Assembly: GCF_001570785.1 (NCBI RefSeq)
Contig: NZ_BCSI01000006.1
Location: 33,238 to 97,237, forward strand
Length of the DNA: 64,000 bases
DNA from: Dermabacter hominis NBRC 106157
GTDB taxonomy: Bacteria; Actinomycetota; Actinomycetes; Actinomycetales; Dermabacteraceae
Direction: 5' to 3'
Shown: positions 19,262 through 28,555 of the stretch, in pieces
How the letters are laid out: each line of letters begins with the position of its first letter
How positions within the stretch are numbered: position 1 is the stretch's first letter
The notes under the pieces: generated by a model
What the model saw: only the letters and a program-made list of their open reading frames with translations
Told to the model about the DNA's origin: nothing
The model's database searches: none
Program-made: the position numbers and the translations under genes

Positions 19262-20004
19262 TGCCTGTTTCTGAATCACCACGCGAAATGGTGCGTATCG
19301 AGAACGTGTATAAGGAGTTCTCGCTTCGCCATACGAGGGCGCTGAAGGAGCTCGTATTTTCGGCGCTCAAGAGACAAAAGTTGCGCGATACGTTCATGGC
19401 GCTCAACGGGGTCGATGTGACGGTTCGAGCGGGGGAGACCGTCGGGCTGATCGGGTTTAACGGATCGGGCAAGTCGACGCTCCTGAAGACGATTTCGGGC
19501 GTGCTTTTTCCCGATCGCGGGCGTGTGCGCGTGCGCGGCAAGGTCGCGGGCCTCATCGAGGTTGGCGCGGGTTTCCACCCGGATCTGTCGGGTCGCGAGA
19601 ATGTGTATCTCAACGGTGCGATTCTCGGGATGTCGAAGGCCGAGATTGACGCGTGCTTCGATGACATCGTGGCGTTCAGTGAGATCGAACAGTTCATCGA
19701 CACTGACGTGAAGTATTACAGCTCGGGCATGTTTCTGCGCCTCGCGTTTGCCGTCGCGGTGCACACCGATCCCGATATTTTCCTCGTCGATGAGATTCTC
19801 GCGGTTGGCGATGAGCCTTTCCAGCGCAAGTGCCTTGCGCGGATTCGCGAGATGCAGGCGCATGGCAAGACCATGGTGATCGTCTCCCACGAGCTGGATA
19901 TGCTCACCGAACTGTGCACGCGGATAGTGGTGCTGCAGAAGGGGCACGTGATCTTCGACGGCGACCCGGTCGAGGCTGTGGAGACTTTGCGCGCGAGCTC
20001 CTGA
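19261..20004 (+). CDS. ABC-type polysaccharide exporter, ATPase subunit (Wzt/TagH/RfbE-like)
   Basis: 247 aa. The Walker A motif is GFNGSGKSTLL near residue 66, the signature region is YYSSGMFLRLAFAVA near 155 (SSGM in place of LSGGQ, usual in this subfamily), Walker B is IFLVDEILAVGD near 175, and the switch histidine is in VIVSHE. There is no C-terminal carbohydrate-binding domain, so export is probably not coupled to a modified chain end. ATG 19261 has AGGAG 5 bases upstream and overlaps the permease stop by one base. Last gene of the galactofuran operon. Confidence 0.93.
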   Translation: MPVSESPREMVRIENVYKEFSLRHTRALKELVFSALKRQKLRDTFMALNGVDVTVRAGETVGLIGFNGSGKSTLLKTISGVLFPDRGRVRVRGKVAGLIEVGAGFHPDLSGRENVYLNGAILGMSKAEIDACFDDIVAFSEIEQFIDTDVKYYSSGMFLRLAFAVAVHTDPDIFLVDEILAVGDEPFQRKCLARIREMQAHGKTMVIVSHELDMLTELCTRIVVLQKGHVIFDGDPVEAVETLRASS

Positions 20005-20015
20005 GCGTCGAATGC

Positions 20016-20648
20016 CTATTCGAGCCCTTCAGCCGCACGCGTAGCGACGTCGAGACGTGAAAGTGGCGTCACGACCGTGCGCCTTTCGCACCACGCGGCT
20101 ATCGCGGCTGCCGCGTCTTCGCGATCGATGTCCTCGAGTCCTACCCGGTGGGCATCGCCCCAGGTTTGGTGTGGCGCCGGCTGGGGTCCCGTGAATGTCG
20201 TGAGGGGAGCCTCGAGGGCGTCTCCTGCCGCTCGCACGGCTTGGACCCAGTCGAGGGCCAGAGGGGGAGTCTCGCCCGGGAACGCGAGGGACAGCGCGCG
20301 AGCCTCGAGGACGAGGACGTCCTCGGCGCGTTCTGCGAGCGCCGTGTTGGGGCGTGACGTGGCGAGGACGTCGATGTGCTCGGGGAGGTCGTCGGAGCCC
20401 GCGATAGAGACGTTCGCGCCGAGGTGCCATGCGGCAATCTGGAGAACGCTGCGCTTGAAGTGCGGGGGCAGGTCGAGGACAAGCGTGAAGCCTTCGTCCA
20501 CGAGCAGTTCGTTCGCGAAGAGGTTGATTGATTTGATGATCCAGTTGGCGAGGACGCGTCCGGACAGTTCGGTCCGTCCGTCTTCAGCGTAGCTCACGAG
20601 TGCGGGGGCGCTTCCGGCGGCGGCCAGTTCGTGAAGAAGCGTGCTCAT
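20016..20648 (-). CDS. TIGR03089 family protein
   Basis: 210 aa cytosolic protein resembling the N-terminal part of AMP-forming ligases (FANELLVDEGFTLVLDLPPHF, then HLGANVSIAGSDD) but without the adenylate motifs. This is the actinobacterial TIGR03089 family, whose function is not known. ATG 20648 lies in a 4-base ATGA overlap with the stop of the FolC gene, so the two are co-translated. It is convergent with the exporter ATPase gene, 12 bases away. Confidence 0.75.
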   Translation of the reverse strand: MSTLLHELAAAGSAPALVSYAEDGRTELSGRVLANWIIKSINLFANELLVDEGFTLVLDLPPHFKRSVLQIAAWHLGANVSIAGSDDLPEHIDVLATSRPNTALAERAEDVLVLEARALSLAFPGETPPLALDWVQAVRAAGDALEAPLTTFTGPQPAPHQTWGDAHRVGLEDIDREDAAAAIAAWCERRTVVTPLSRLDVATRAAEGLE

Positions 20649-21895
20649 TTTTGCGCCTGCGCCCATGGGTCGATCCATGTTTCGGTGTCGAGGCCCAGAT
20701 AGGCCGCCATTTCTGCGGCGAAGCTCATGGTGCCAAGGGCGATTACTTCGCGTGAGCGGCGCTGGATGGCGGGCAGTGCTTCTGTCAGCGGCATGACTTC
20801 CCAATCGTCGGGGTAGTTGTCGAAGAACAGGTGGTCTTCATGTGTTGTCGCGAGGATCGTGCGGTCTCGGTCGAGGAGGGTGAGGATGCTGCGAATATCT
20901 TTGATGTCCGGCATGCACACGAGGGTGTGCGCGTCATCGAAGCGTCCCGTGTGTCGAGCGTTCTCGAGGGCGGATTCAACGCCTTCGCGTGAGATGGCGG
21001 CATCGAGGAGCCAGCGGGTGCCGTGGGCGTAGACGTGGGAGGAGCGGCCTGGGAGGCGAAGGCTCTGGGCAAGGTGGGCGGCGCGTGAGTGCGGGACGGG
21101 GGAGTGGGGGAGTCCGACGGCTGACTCGTGGGTGATTGCGGCTGCGGTGTATCCAGTCGCAACGTTCATGGAAGTGAGTGCGCCGAACCCTAGGTCGCGT
21201 GGTTCCGGGACTTCGTGCGGCGTAGCGTTCGGCAGGAGTACGCGAATGGCGGCGCGGGCTTCGGGACACTGTGTAGTGGGGAATACGACGTTCCCTGTAC
21301 GGTCGTCTCCGGCCCCGACGAGGTTGCATGCGATCGCGTCGGTAGTGTCGCCGATGATCCCTTCGTGTTCGAGAAAAATGGGGGTCACAACCAGGGTGTC
21401 GAGCCGGAACTGGGAGATTTCGTCGCTCGCGCCGCCCAGGCCTTCCTCTATGACGAGAATTTCGACGCCGCAATCGAGGAGGTGCGCGGCGCCGGCGAGG
21501 GTGAACATACCCGTGGGGGCGAGGTAGCCGCCCGTGTCGGCAACGGGTGGCATGGCAGCGAGCGCAGCGGCAACGCGGTCGGCGAGGGCGTCGTAGTCGC
21601 GAGCCGAGAGCGGGCGGGCGTTGAGACGGATGCGCTCGCGGTTGGTGAGGAACGGGGGAGAGGAGATCGTGCCTACCCGGTACCCGAGGGACATGAGGTA
21701 TTGGGTGGTCGCGGCGACTGCGGAGCCTTTGCCTTTGGAGCCTACGACGCCGATGACGGGGATCGTGGGCGATGTGTCAAGGGCGAGTTCGCGCGCAAAA
21801 AGTTTGGCGCGCGAGCGCGAGCGGGCGTACGGGCCGTGATACGTCTTCCATTCGCGGAAAAACGGCTCGTCCCCGGGGAGGTGGCGTGCGGGCAT
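20645..21895 (-). CDS. folC: Folylpolyglutamate/dihydrofolate synthase (Mur ligase family)
   Basis: 416 aa. It adds glutamate to folates by ATP-dependent ligation, sometimes also making dihydrofolate from dihydropteroate. The P-loop VVGSKGKGSAVAATTQYL near residue 49 and SPPFLTNRERIRLN near 80 (folate-site Ω-loop region) are typical, and the EEGLGGASDEISQ segment near 150 holds the Mg/lysine region. It lacks the normal DxTN form of the mid-domain and is somewhat divergent, so substrate range is less certain than family. First gene of a two-gene minus-strand operon. Confidence 0.85.
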   Translation of the reverse strand: MPARHLPGDEPFFREWKTYHGPYARSRSRAKLFARELALDTSPTIPVIGVVGSKGKGSAVAATTQYLMSLGYRVGTISSPPFLTNRERIRLNARPLSARDYDALADRVAAALAAMPPVADTGGYLAPTGMFTLAGAAHLLDCGVEILVIEEGLGGASDEISQFRLDTLVVTPIFLEHEGIIGDTTDAIACNLVGAGDDRTGNVVFPTTQCPEARAAIRVLLPNATPHEVPEPRDLGFGALTSMNVATGYTAAAITHESAVGLPHSPVPHSRAAHLAQSLRLPGRSSHVYAHGTRWLLDAAISREGVESALENARHTGRFDDAHTLVCMPDIKDIRSILTLLDRDRTILATTHEDHLFFDNYPDDWEVMPLTEALPAIQRRSREVIALGTMSFAAEMAAYLGLDTETWIDPWAQAQK

Positions 21896-22006
21896 GTGCG
21901 GTTCCTTTGCAGGTCAGAGAGTCAGGCAGCGGACCCGAAGCTGGTGCGGCGCGCTCGGTGCGCCTTAAAGGAAAGGATCATAACCCTAAAGATTCGATTA
22001 AGCGGC

Positions 22007-22035
22007 TTGACGCGCCTAAGTTACATCAGTGTATT
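22007..22035 (+). promoter_or_regulatory. Putative promoter of whiB2
   Basis: TTGACG (22007-22012) is followed after 17 bases by TGTATT (22030-22035), a fair match to a principal-sigma promoter, in the 249-base region between divergent folC and whiB2. It would give a leader of roughly 100 bases before the whiB2 ATG. Confidence 0.45.
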
Positions 22036-22144
22036 TTAGTGCTAACGCCGAACGCGTGCGCTTCCACTGTAGCGTCACTGTAGAGCCGCACCCCTTGCGT
22101 CTGCAGTTGTCGTGTCTGTAGTCCACACACCCGAAAGGACCCTC

Positions 22145-22447
22145 ATGACCCTCCAGGCATTCGAGGACGATGCTCGCCGCGAGCTGACCTTGGTCGAGTT
22201 TTCCTCGCTGCTCCCCGAGGGCGAGGGAGAGGGCTCGTGGCAGGAGCGGGCTCTGTGTGCTCAAACCGACCCCGAGGCGTTCTTCCCTGAGAAGGGCGGT
22301 TCGACTCGCGAGGCGAAAAAGGTGTGCGTGTCGTGTGAGGTCCGCGCCGAGTGCCTGGAGTACGCGCTTGCGAACGACGAGCGGTTTGGCATCTGGGGCG
22401 GCCTGTCTGAGCGCGAACGTCGCAAGCTAAAGAAGCGTGCGATCTAA
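22145..22447 (+). CDS. whiB2: WhiB-family iron-sulfur regulator, WhiB2/WhmD type
   Basis: 100 aa. WhiB proteins bind a [4Fe-4S] cluster and act with the principal sigma factor; the WhiB2/WhmD type governs septation genes. The four cluster cysteines are visible (one in RALCAQTDPEAFFP, then CVSCEVRAEC), followed by FGIWGGLSERERRKLKK, the β-turn and basic DNA-contact tail. ATG 22145 has GAAAGGA upstream. The neighbourhood (next to the phosphomannomutase, DUF3499 and metallopeptidase-family genes) matches that of whiB2 in mycobacteria. Confidence 0.92.
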   Translation: MTLQAFEDDARRELTLVEFSSLLPEGEGEGSWQERALCAQTDPEAFFPEKGGSTREAKKVCVSCEVRAECLEYALANDERFGIWGGLSERERRKLKKRAI

Positions 22448-22477
22448 TCGTTCGTCACGGATTGGTGGTTGCGCCCT

Positions 22478-25400
22478 GTGACTGAACGGGACGTCTCCGC
22501 GCTCATCCTCGTCTCTGCTAGCCATGAGATCGGGGATCTTGCCCGTACCCTCGAAATGGTGCGTGCGCAATCCGCCCCGCTTTCCTGCGTCGTTGCAGCC
22601 GTGCCGGAGTCTGCTCCGAAGGAGTTGCGCAACTTCGCTGAGTCGGCTCTCGACGAGGGACGTATTGATCTGCTGCGGGTTACTCCCGCAGAGGCGAGCC
22701 GCCCCGACATTGTCGAGGATCTCGTTGGCTCCCTCGAAGAGGCGAAGCAGGCGCGCGATGCGCGTCCCGAGCGCAAGTCTTCGCGCGCCTCAGAAACGCA
22801 GGATGGCGCGAGTTCTCCCGATGCGCCGCGACTTGAGGTCTCTGAAGCTGCGGGAGAAAAGGAAAGCGCGCCTCGCAACTTTACGCTGCTCAACCCCGCT
22901 TTCGGTGGGGCAGTCCGCCACGAGGATGAGGGCGCGACACTCGCTGAGGAACCGTCGGAACCCACACGCCACGATGAGACTCCCCAGTCCACAGTCCACT
23001 CGACGCGTGACCTCGAATGGGAAAAGCGCGTGTATCTCACGAGCGGTGCTCGGGGTCGCCGCGCGAAGGACATCGATCTCGACCGCGAAGAGCGGCGCGA
23101 GGAGAAAACAGCGACGCACACCGCCCTCGTCCCGGAAAGGCTCAGGGACGATACGAGCGAACTGTATGGAACGAGCGGGACTGGGCGCCGGCGTAAGCGT
23201 AGTCGTGGAGCCGAGTCATGGTTGTGGATTCTTGACGCAGCTGCGGCCCCGAACCTGACGTGCCTCGAGGAACTTGAGAGTGCTCTCGACGCCGATCCGA
23301 CAGTGGGCCTCGCGGGTACGAAACACCTTGCACTCGAGGACGTTGAGCGCCCCGCCTCGCGACTGGTGGATCTCGGTCTTTCACTCACGCATTCGCACAG
23401 GATTCTCACGAGTGTCGACCCAGGCGAGATCGACCAGGGCCAAACGGACTGGCGAAGCGAGGTCTTGGCCGTTACGGCACCCGGAATGCTCGTGCGTGCG
23501 CGCACTTTTGACAAGCTCCGAGGATTAGACCCCGCGCTCACGGCGCCGTGGGATGACATTGATTTTTCTCAGCGAGTATGGCGCGCTGGCGAACGCGTCA
23601 AGGTGGTTCCTCAGGCCTCGACGCGTATCCCGCATGACGACCTCACGAGACCGAGGGATTTCCGATACCGCTCCTCTCAGGTGCTTTCGCTCCTCAAGTT
23701 CCGCTCGCTCCTGCTTACGTTCGCGACCCTCCTCGCCCTGCCTTTCGTCACGCTCGGGCGCATGGCGCGAGCGATCACGCAGCACGACGCTCGCGCGGTA
23801 GGGCACGAGTTCCTTGCATGCCTGAGAGTTTTTGCGAAGGCTCCCGGCGTCATGAGGCGATCTCGTCGAGCCGCCGGACGCGCTCGCTTGTCGCGCAAGC
23901 GCATGAGCGCGCTGTATATGCCCCGCAAAGTGGCTATGCGCGAGCAACTCGATGCGTGGTGGACCTCTCTGTTCGCCGACGACGATCGAACGCGCATGAT
24001 CCGCCGCACGAGCTGGGGGATCGCAGGCACGCGTCACGGCCTCGATGATGCCGATTACGGCCGACACACAACCTGGACGATCATTGTTGTGCTCGCGTCT
24101 ATCGTCGGTGGACTCTTCGCGATTCGGCCGTTGATCGGGGAAGGCACGCTGAGGGGCTCCCACTATCACCCGCTTTCCGCGAACGCGCGAGACAACTGGG
24201 ACATCGTGACGTCGGCGTGGCTACCCGGAGGGCTCGGGGCTGAAGGGCCGACAGACCTCCTCGCACGTGTCGCGGCCCTCATCCCCGTGAACGGCGCGAG
24301 CGTGAGCGCGTTTATCCTCGTTGCGGGAATCGCCCTGAGCGCCATTGCCGCGTGGTGGGCGAGCGGCACGATCTCGCGGAGCATCATCGTGCGGGTGATT
24401 GCCACCACCATGTGGGTACTCTCTCCCGCTTTCGTCTTTGCCGTGCTCGAGGGGCGCTGGCCGCTCATGCTTCTCGGCATCGCTGTTCCCCTCGCCGCGT
24501 TCTTCTTCGCGAAAGCCGTGGGGCTTCCTCACAAGGTGTCTCAGGCAAGCATCCCAGCGGCTGCGGGAGCCGGTTTCATGATTGCCGTGATTTCTCTCGT
24601 GCAGCCTGCCCTTGCCCTTCTCTTCATTCTCGGAACCGCGGCTGTTGCCCCGTTCGTTCCTGGTCGCAGGGGGCGATTGTGGTGGTGCGGTCTTCCCGCG
24701 CTCTTCCTGCATCTCGGCGAGCTTCCGACTTACGCCGCTCGACCTGAGACACTCCTCGTGAACGCGGGCACGCCCGGCGTGTTCGAGATGCCTGATGCGC
24801 TAAGGCTCCTTGCCCTCGTGCCTTCCGCGGGCGATCCGGTCGCACGAATGTTGGGGGCCTCGTCGAGCTGGTGGACCTTCGCGATCCTGGCAGCCCCTGT
24901 ACTGATAGCCATCGTTGCGGCACTTGCCTCTGGATTCCTCGGGCACACCGCCGGTCTCGTCGGTCGAGTCAGCGTTCTCGCGCTCGCGGGGGCCGTGAGT
25001 CTCGCGTGGATTTCGCAACGCACCGTCGTAGGCTTCGAGGGCTCGACGCCCTACACCGCGTACCCGGGGCCGGCGCTCATGGTCGCTAGTGGAGCGGCAA
25101 TCGTCGGCCTGATTTGCCTGGCCGACGCCATTGTGAGGCGCGCCCACGAGTCGAGCCGACGGGGCCAAAGGATAGCCTCCTTTGTGCTGCAAGGAGCGTG
25201 CCTAGCGACAGTATTGGCGTGCGTTGGTGTGTGGGCTGTTCAGGGCAGCGATGCGCTCAAGGTTGAACGCACGACGGTGCGAGAGATCCCCGCCGTGGCC
25301 GCGGATTCGGCGACAGGCGCCAATCGCACCCGCACACTGGTCCTCCACGAGGACACCCGCGGCGAAGTGCACGCGCACCTCGTCAGCGGCGCGCACCCGA

Positions 25401-26047
25401 GCATCGACGACTCCTCCGCCGCGGTGGAGACCGCGCGTGCGCGCGCGGCTGAGCGTGGCAATATTTCCGACCAGGCCGATCGCGCACTTGCACAAGCTGT
25501 CGCGAGTGCCCTTGGTTCGGCAGCCGCGACGGAAGGCAGCGCGAGTCTCGCCGACTTCGCGATCGGCTACATCGTCGTGACGGGTGAGCCCGATGCGCAA
25601 ACGAGACTGTACGAGACCCTCGCAGCAGCCCCGCAGCTAGAGTTTGTGACCGCAAGTGATGCCGGCGGTTTGTGGCGAGTGACAGGCACGAACGCTCGGG
25701 CGCGTCTGATTGATGCATCCGGGGCCGGTGCTGAGGCTACTACCCTCGAATCGGGGCGAACAGCGGTATCGGGAACGATCGATGCTGCGCAATCGGAACG
25801 CACGCTCGCGCTTGCTGTGCGCGAAGATGAGCATTGGGTGGCGACACTCGACGGCAAGCCGCTCAGCCCCACGACGGTCGACACGTGGATGCAGGGCTTT
25901 ACCGTGCCTGCGAACGCGAAAGGTCGCCTGGAGGTGCGGTACCGAAACGACGTGCAGACGGTTGCTGGTGTTGTCACCGCCGTCGGGCTCATCGTGTGCG
26001 CTCTCGTCGCGGTCCCGAGGAGGATTCGAAGCGAGGAGAAGCGATGA
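22478..26047 (+). CDS. Very large membrane protein with an interrupted GT2-like domain
   Basis: About 1189 aa from GTG 22478 (start not firm). Residues 5-95 begin a GT2 fold (SALILVSASHEIGDLARTLE), a charged low-complexity stretch of about 150 residues follows, and the fold resumes at about 247 with WLWILDAAAAPNL. There the usual acidic donor site (normally like LLDDDxAP) reads D253-A-A-A-A. PWDDIDFSQRVW near 365 is the second GT2 motif. A dozen or so membrane helices run from about 405 to 930, and a C-terminal extracytoplasmic region of about 230 residues plus a last helix end the protein. It overlaps the DUF5719 gene by 4 bases. Function unknown; conserved beside whiB2 in related actinobacteria. 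Confidence 0.75.
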   Translation: MTERDVSALILVSASHEIGDLARTLEMVRAQSAPLSCVVAAVPESAPKELRNFAESALDEGRIDLLRVTPAEASRPDIVEDLVGSLEEAKQARDARPERKSSRASETQDGASSPDAPRLEVSEAAGEKESAPRNFTLLNPAFGGAVRHEDEGATLAEEPSEPTRHDETPQSTVHSTRDLEWEKRVYLTSGARGRRAKDIDLDREERREEKTATHTALVPERLRDDTSELYGTSGTGRRRKRSRGAESWLWILDAAAAPNLTCLEELESALDADPTVGLAGTKHLALEDVERPASRLVDLGLSLTHSHRILTSVDPGEIDQGQTDWRSEVLAVTAPGMLVRARTFDKLRGLDPALTAPWDDIDFSQRVWRAGERVKVVPQASTRIPHDDLTRPRDFRYRSSQVLSLLKFRSLLLTFATLLALPFVTLGRMARAITQHDARAVGHEFLACLRVFAKAPGVMRRSRRAAGRARLSRKRMSALYMPRKVAMREQLDAWWTSLFADDDRTRMIRRTSWGIAGTRHGLDDADYGRHTTWTIIVVLASIVGGLFAIRPLIGEGTLRGSHYHPLSANARDNWDIVTSAWLPGGLGAEGPTDLLARVAALIPVNGASVSAFILVAGIALSAIAAWWASGTISRSIIVRVIATTMWVLSPAFVFAVLEGRWPLMLLGIAVPLAAFFFAKAVGLPHKVSQASIPAAAGAGFMIAVISLVQPALALLFILGTAAVAPFVPGRRGRLWWCGLPALFLHLGELPTYAARPETLLVNAGTPGVFEMPDALRLLALVPSAGDPVARMLGASSSWWTFAILAAPVLIAIVAALASGFLGHTAGLVGRVSVLALAGAVSLAWISQRTVVGFEGSTPYTAYPGPALMVASGAAIVGLICLADAIVRRAHESSRRGQRIASFVLQGACLATVLACVGVWAVQGSDALKVERTTVREIPAVAADSATGANRTRTLVLHEDTRGEVHAHLVSGAHPSIDDSSAAVETARARAAERGNISDQADRALAQAVASALGSAAATEGSASLADFAIGYIVVTGEPDAQTRLYETLAAAPQLEFVTASDAGGLWRVTGTNARARLIDASGAGAEATTLESGRTAVSGTIDAAQSERTLALAVREDEHWVATLDGKPLSPTTVDTWMQGFTVPANAKGRLEVRYRNDVQTVAGVVTAVGLIVCALVAVPRRIRSEEKR

Positions 26048-27678
26048 CCGATACGCACAAGCAGCCCCGGGCACTCCTCGCTGCCTTCGCGGTCCTCGCT
26101 ATCGTCGTGCTCGTGGGAAGCGTTGTTGTGCTCGTTCCCGAGAAAACCTTGACGAAGGCGAGTCTCCCAAGCGCGGCTGCCACGTCGACGCGTGCCGCGC
26201 GTGTATGCCAGGGGCCAATCGTCGCTCGACCGGCGGGAACACAGACGTCAGACGCGGACTTCGCCGGTGGCGCTCCTTCCCCGCAGGTGTCGATGAACGC
26301 GGTCGCAGTCGATCCCTCGTCGAATGCTCTGTACGGAGGGACGCAGTCCTCGCAAACGAATCTCGACCCTGCCTCTTCCGACATGAACGGCAAGGACACC
26401 TCGCCGCGCCTTTCCCGAGTCGATGCTCAGGGGCGTGCAGCCGATGTCGATGCCGCGTCGAGCGCTCTCCTGAACTCGGTATACGGCCTCGACTCCCTAG
26501 ACGCTTCAACCATCCTCACCGCGAGCACCGCAGATGAGACCGCGCCGGTTCTCGATGCGAGCCAATCCCATGTGACCGGAAGCGGCGATTACCGAGGTTT
26601 CGCACTCGCGCGGTGCGCCCAAGCGACGACCTCCGCCTCCTTCGCTGGTCTCACCACGCGAGCGGGCACGTTCGACACTCTGGTGGTGTCCAATCCAGGA
26701 ACGCGTGCTTCCCGTGCGCGTGTGACCGTGTACTCAGAAAACGGAGCGGAACCGGCAACCCAGGGTTCCGATATCGTCGTAGGCCCGGGAGAAACTGCTC
26801 GTGTTCCGGTCTCGACCCTCGTTGACGAGCGCGAAACGGTAGCCCTCGATGTCGAGGTGCGAGGCACCGCGCTCGCCATGAGCGCGGAGCTCGTGCGGCG
26901 CGAGGGACTCGTGCCTCAGGGGACTGAAAATGTCCAGGCGAGCGAGCCGAGCAGCTCCCTTACGTGGTCGGGAGTGGTGCTCCGCGAGGGAGGGAGTGCA
27001 CGTCTTGCGCTCGCACGCACCGCCCGAGGCGGCGAACCCGGGGATGCGGCGCAGGTGCGCTCTGAGGAGGCGTTCGCGACGGCCCGGGCGTTCGATGCGC
27101 AGGGCAAGCTCGTGAAAGAGTGGGATGTCAAAGACCCGGGTCAGGGTGCAACCGTAGAGATTCCGCTCGACGGCCTCAATGCTGGAACTTACACAATCTC
27201 CTTGAGTGCGCGAAGCGCCGTCGCAGGGTCGTTGCGCTCGTCGATTGCAAGCGGTGCACGGCAAGGCGACACGGTTGGTCTTCCGCAAGACTTTGCCGAG
27301 TACGCCCCCTCGGAAGCGATCGACTCCGCTTCGGTTCTCGCACTCGGGCATGGAGCTGAAGGCGGAAGCCTCACGCTCAACTCAGAGCACGGGGCGCACG
27401 TGAGTGTCGCACCAATCAGACGTGACGGGACGATAGGCGCGAGCACTTCCGTCGATATCGAGGCAGGGCACTCCGTAACCGTGAACCCTGATCAACTGGG
27501 AAAGGACCCAGCCTCGATCGCCGGTCTCCTCGTGGTGTCTCAGGACGGAGGGGCTTACAGGGGGTCCTGGTCGCAAACGGCCGCTGCGGACGATGGCGGC
27601 ACACTCGTCACGACCCTTCCCCTCGCCGCAAACGCTGCACGGGCAACCGGGATGACTGTCAACCTCGAGCCTAGGTAA
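26044..27678 (+). CDS. Secreted or membrane-anchored protein, DUF5719 family
   Basis: 544 aa. One hydrophobic anchor or uncleaved signal lies at residues 11-32 (LAAFAVLAIVVLVGSVVVLV), followed by an extracytoplasmic β-rich region with repeated short hydrophobic strands and many Ser, Thr and Ala. This matches DUF5719, found in actinobacteria directly after the large GT2-like membrane protein. ATGA overlap with that gene means the two are co-translated and probably form one envelope complex. No catalytic motif seen. Confidence 0.72.
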   Translation: MTDTHKQPRALLAAFAVLAIVVLVGSVVVLVPEKTLTKASLPSAAATSTRAARVCQGPIVARPAGTQTSDADFAGGAPSPQVSMNAVAVDPSSNALYGGTQSSQTNLDPASSDMNGKDTSPRLSRVDAQGRAADVDAASSALLNSVYGLDSLDASTILTASTADETAPVLDASQSHVTGSGDYRGFALARCAQATTSASFAGLTTRAGTFDTLVVSNPGTRASRARVTVYSENGAEPATQGSDIVVGPGETARVPVSTLVDERETVALDVEVRGTALAMSAELVRREGLVPQGTENVQASEPSSSLTWSGVVLREGGSARLALARTARGGEPGDAAQVRSEEAFATARAFDAQGKLVKEWDVKDPGQGATVEIPLDGLNAGTYTISLSARSAVAGSLRSSIASGARQGDTVGLPQDFAEYAPSEAIDSASVLALGHGAEGGSLTLNSEHGAHVSVAPIRRDGTIGASTSVDIEAGHSVTVNPDQLGKDPASIAGLLVVSQDGGAYRGSWSQTAAADDGGTLVTTLPLAANAARATGMTVNLEPR

Positions 27679-27705
27679 GCACGAGCGCTACAAGAGCGGA
27701 GCGTC

Positions 27706-28119
27706 TCACGCGGCCCACGGGTCTATTTCGTCGACTCGCTTCCCGAGGGCAACCGCAACGTTCTCCAGTACAACGACGTAGATGAGCTCGGCGAGTTCCT
27801 CGCGGTTGACGGCGCGGGATTCGATCGCACGCCGATACAGGACGATCCGTGGACGCGTGCGGCGGTCGCCCGGGAAATAGCGCCCGAGCGGAGGAGCATG
27901 AAGGGCGGAAGCGTCGAGCGGAACCTCTTCGATGAGGACTTGCAAGTACTCGAGTTTTGCGTACCTCTCGTAGAGCGGGCCCATCGCCTCGGCAACGAGT
28001 GCATCGAAGCGGTCGCTCGGCGTGGCAAAACCCGGAAGATGCGAGGGAATGAGATCGCCGCGGAACCCGCGCCCATGTCGATCTCGGCGACGCAGCCGGG
28101 CGTTTCGTGTGAAAGCCAT
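27706..28119 (-). CDS. Metallopeptidase-family (zincin-like) protein without HExxH
   Basis: 137 aa, similar in size and pattern to the small zincin family found beside whiB2/DUF3499 in actinobacteria (Rv3259 position). The family segment LYERYAKLEYLQVLIEEVP and the helix ELIYVVVLENVAVALGKRV near residue 110 are present, but in place of HExxH I read LENVA: the glutamate stays and both zinc histidines are gone, so it is probably not a protease. Convergent with the DUF5719 gene and divergent from DUF3499. The N-terminus is basic. Start taken as ATG 28119; a longer frame to 28159 is less likely. Confidence 0.7.
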   Translation of the reverse strand: MAFTRNARLRRRDRHGRGFRGDLIPSHLPGFATPSDRFDALVAEAMGPLYERYAKLEYLQVLIEEVPLDASALHAPPLGRYFPGDRRTRPRIVLYRRAIESRAVNREELAELIYVVVLENVAVALGKRVDEIDPWAA

Positions 28120-28186
28120 GCCATAAGCCTACGCGTGGCGGCCGCGTCGAGTGGTTCACGAGCCATCGGGCCGTAGGATGGACGTC

Positions 28187-28555
28187 GTGTCTGCCCGTTC
28201 ATGCTCCAAATCCTCATGTTCCCAGCCTGCCGTTGCGACGCTCACATTCGTGTACGCGGACTCGACCGCAGTCATTGGCCCGCTCTCGCGAGAGAGCGAA
28301 CCACACACCTACGACCTGTGCGCGAGCCACGCCGCTTCGTTCACGGCGCCCAGAGGTTGGACAGTCGTGACGGCTCCGGCGCCGCTTGAGCCCGAAGATG
28401 ATGTGCTCGCACTCGCGCGCGCCCTCGCCGACGAACCAGAAGCCAAGCCGAGCTATGAAGACGTAGGCCACAGGGCAGGCAAACAGACGTCGGACCCCCG
28501 GCCTCAAGGGCGAAGGCGGCTCACCCTTGTGAAGGATGAGAGCGATGAGTGCTGA
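28187..28555 (+). CDS. DUF3499 family protein
   Basis: 122 aa. The N-terminus carries a zinc-ribbon-like pair (SCSKSSC) and a later YDLCASHA, giving three to four cysteine/histidine ligands; the strand LTFVYADSTAVIGPLS is typical of DUF3499. The acidic C-terminus is disordered. GTG 28187 has AGGA 8 bases upstream. It overlaps the phosphomannomutase gene by 11 bases. Function unknown; in actinobacteria it is a constant neighbour of whiB2 and manB. Confidence 0.8.
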   Translation: MSARSCSKSSCSQPAVATLTFVYADSTAVIGPLSRESEPHTYDLCASHAASFTAPRGWTVVTAPAPLEPEDDVLALARALADEPEAKPSYEDVGHRAGKQTSDPRPQGRRRLTLVKDESDEC

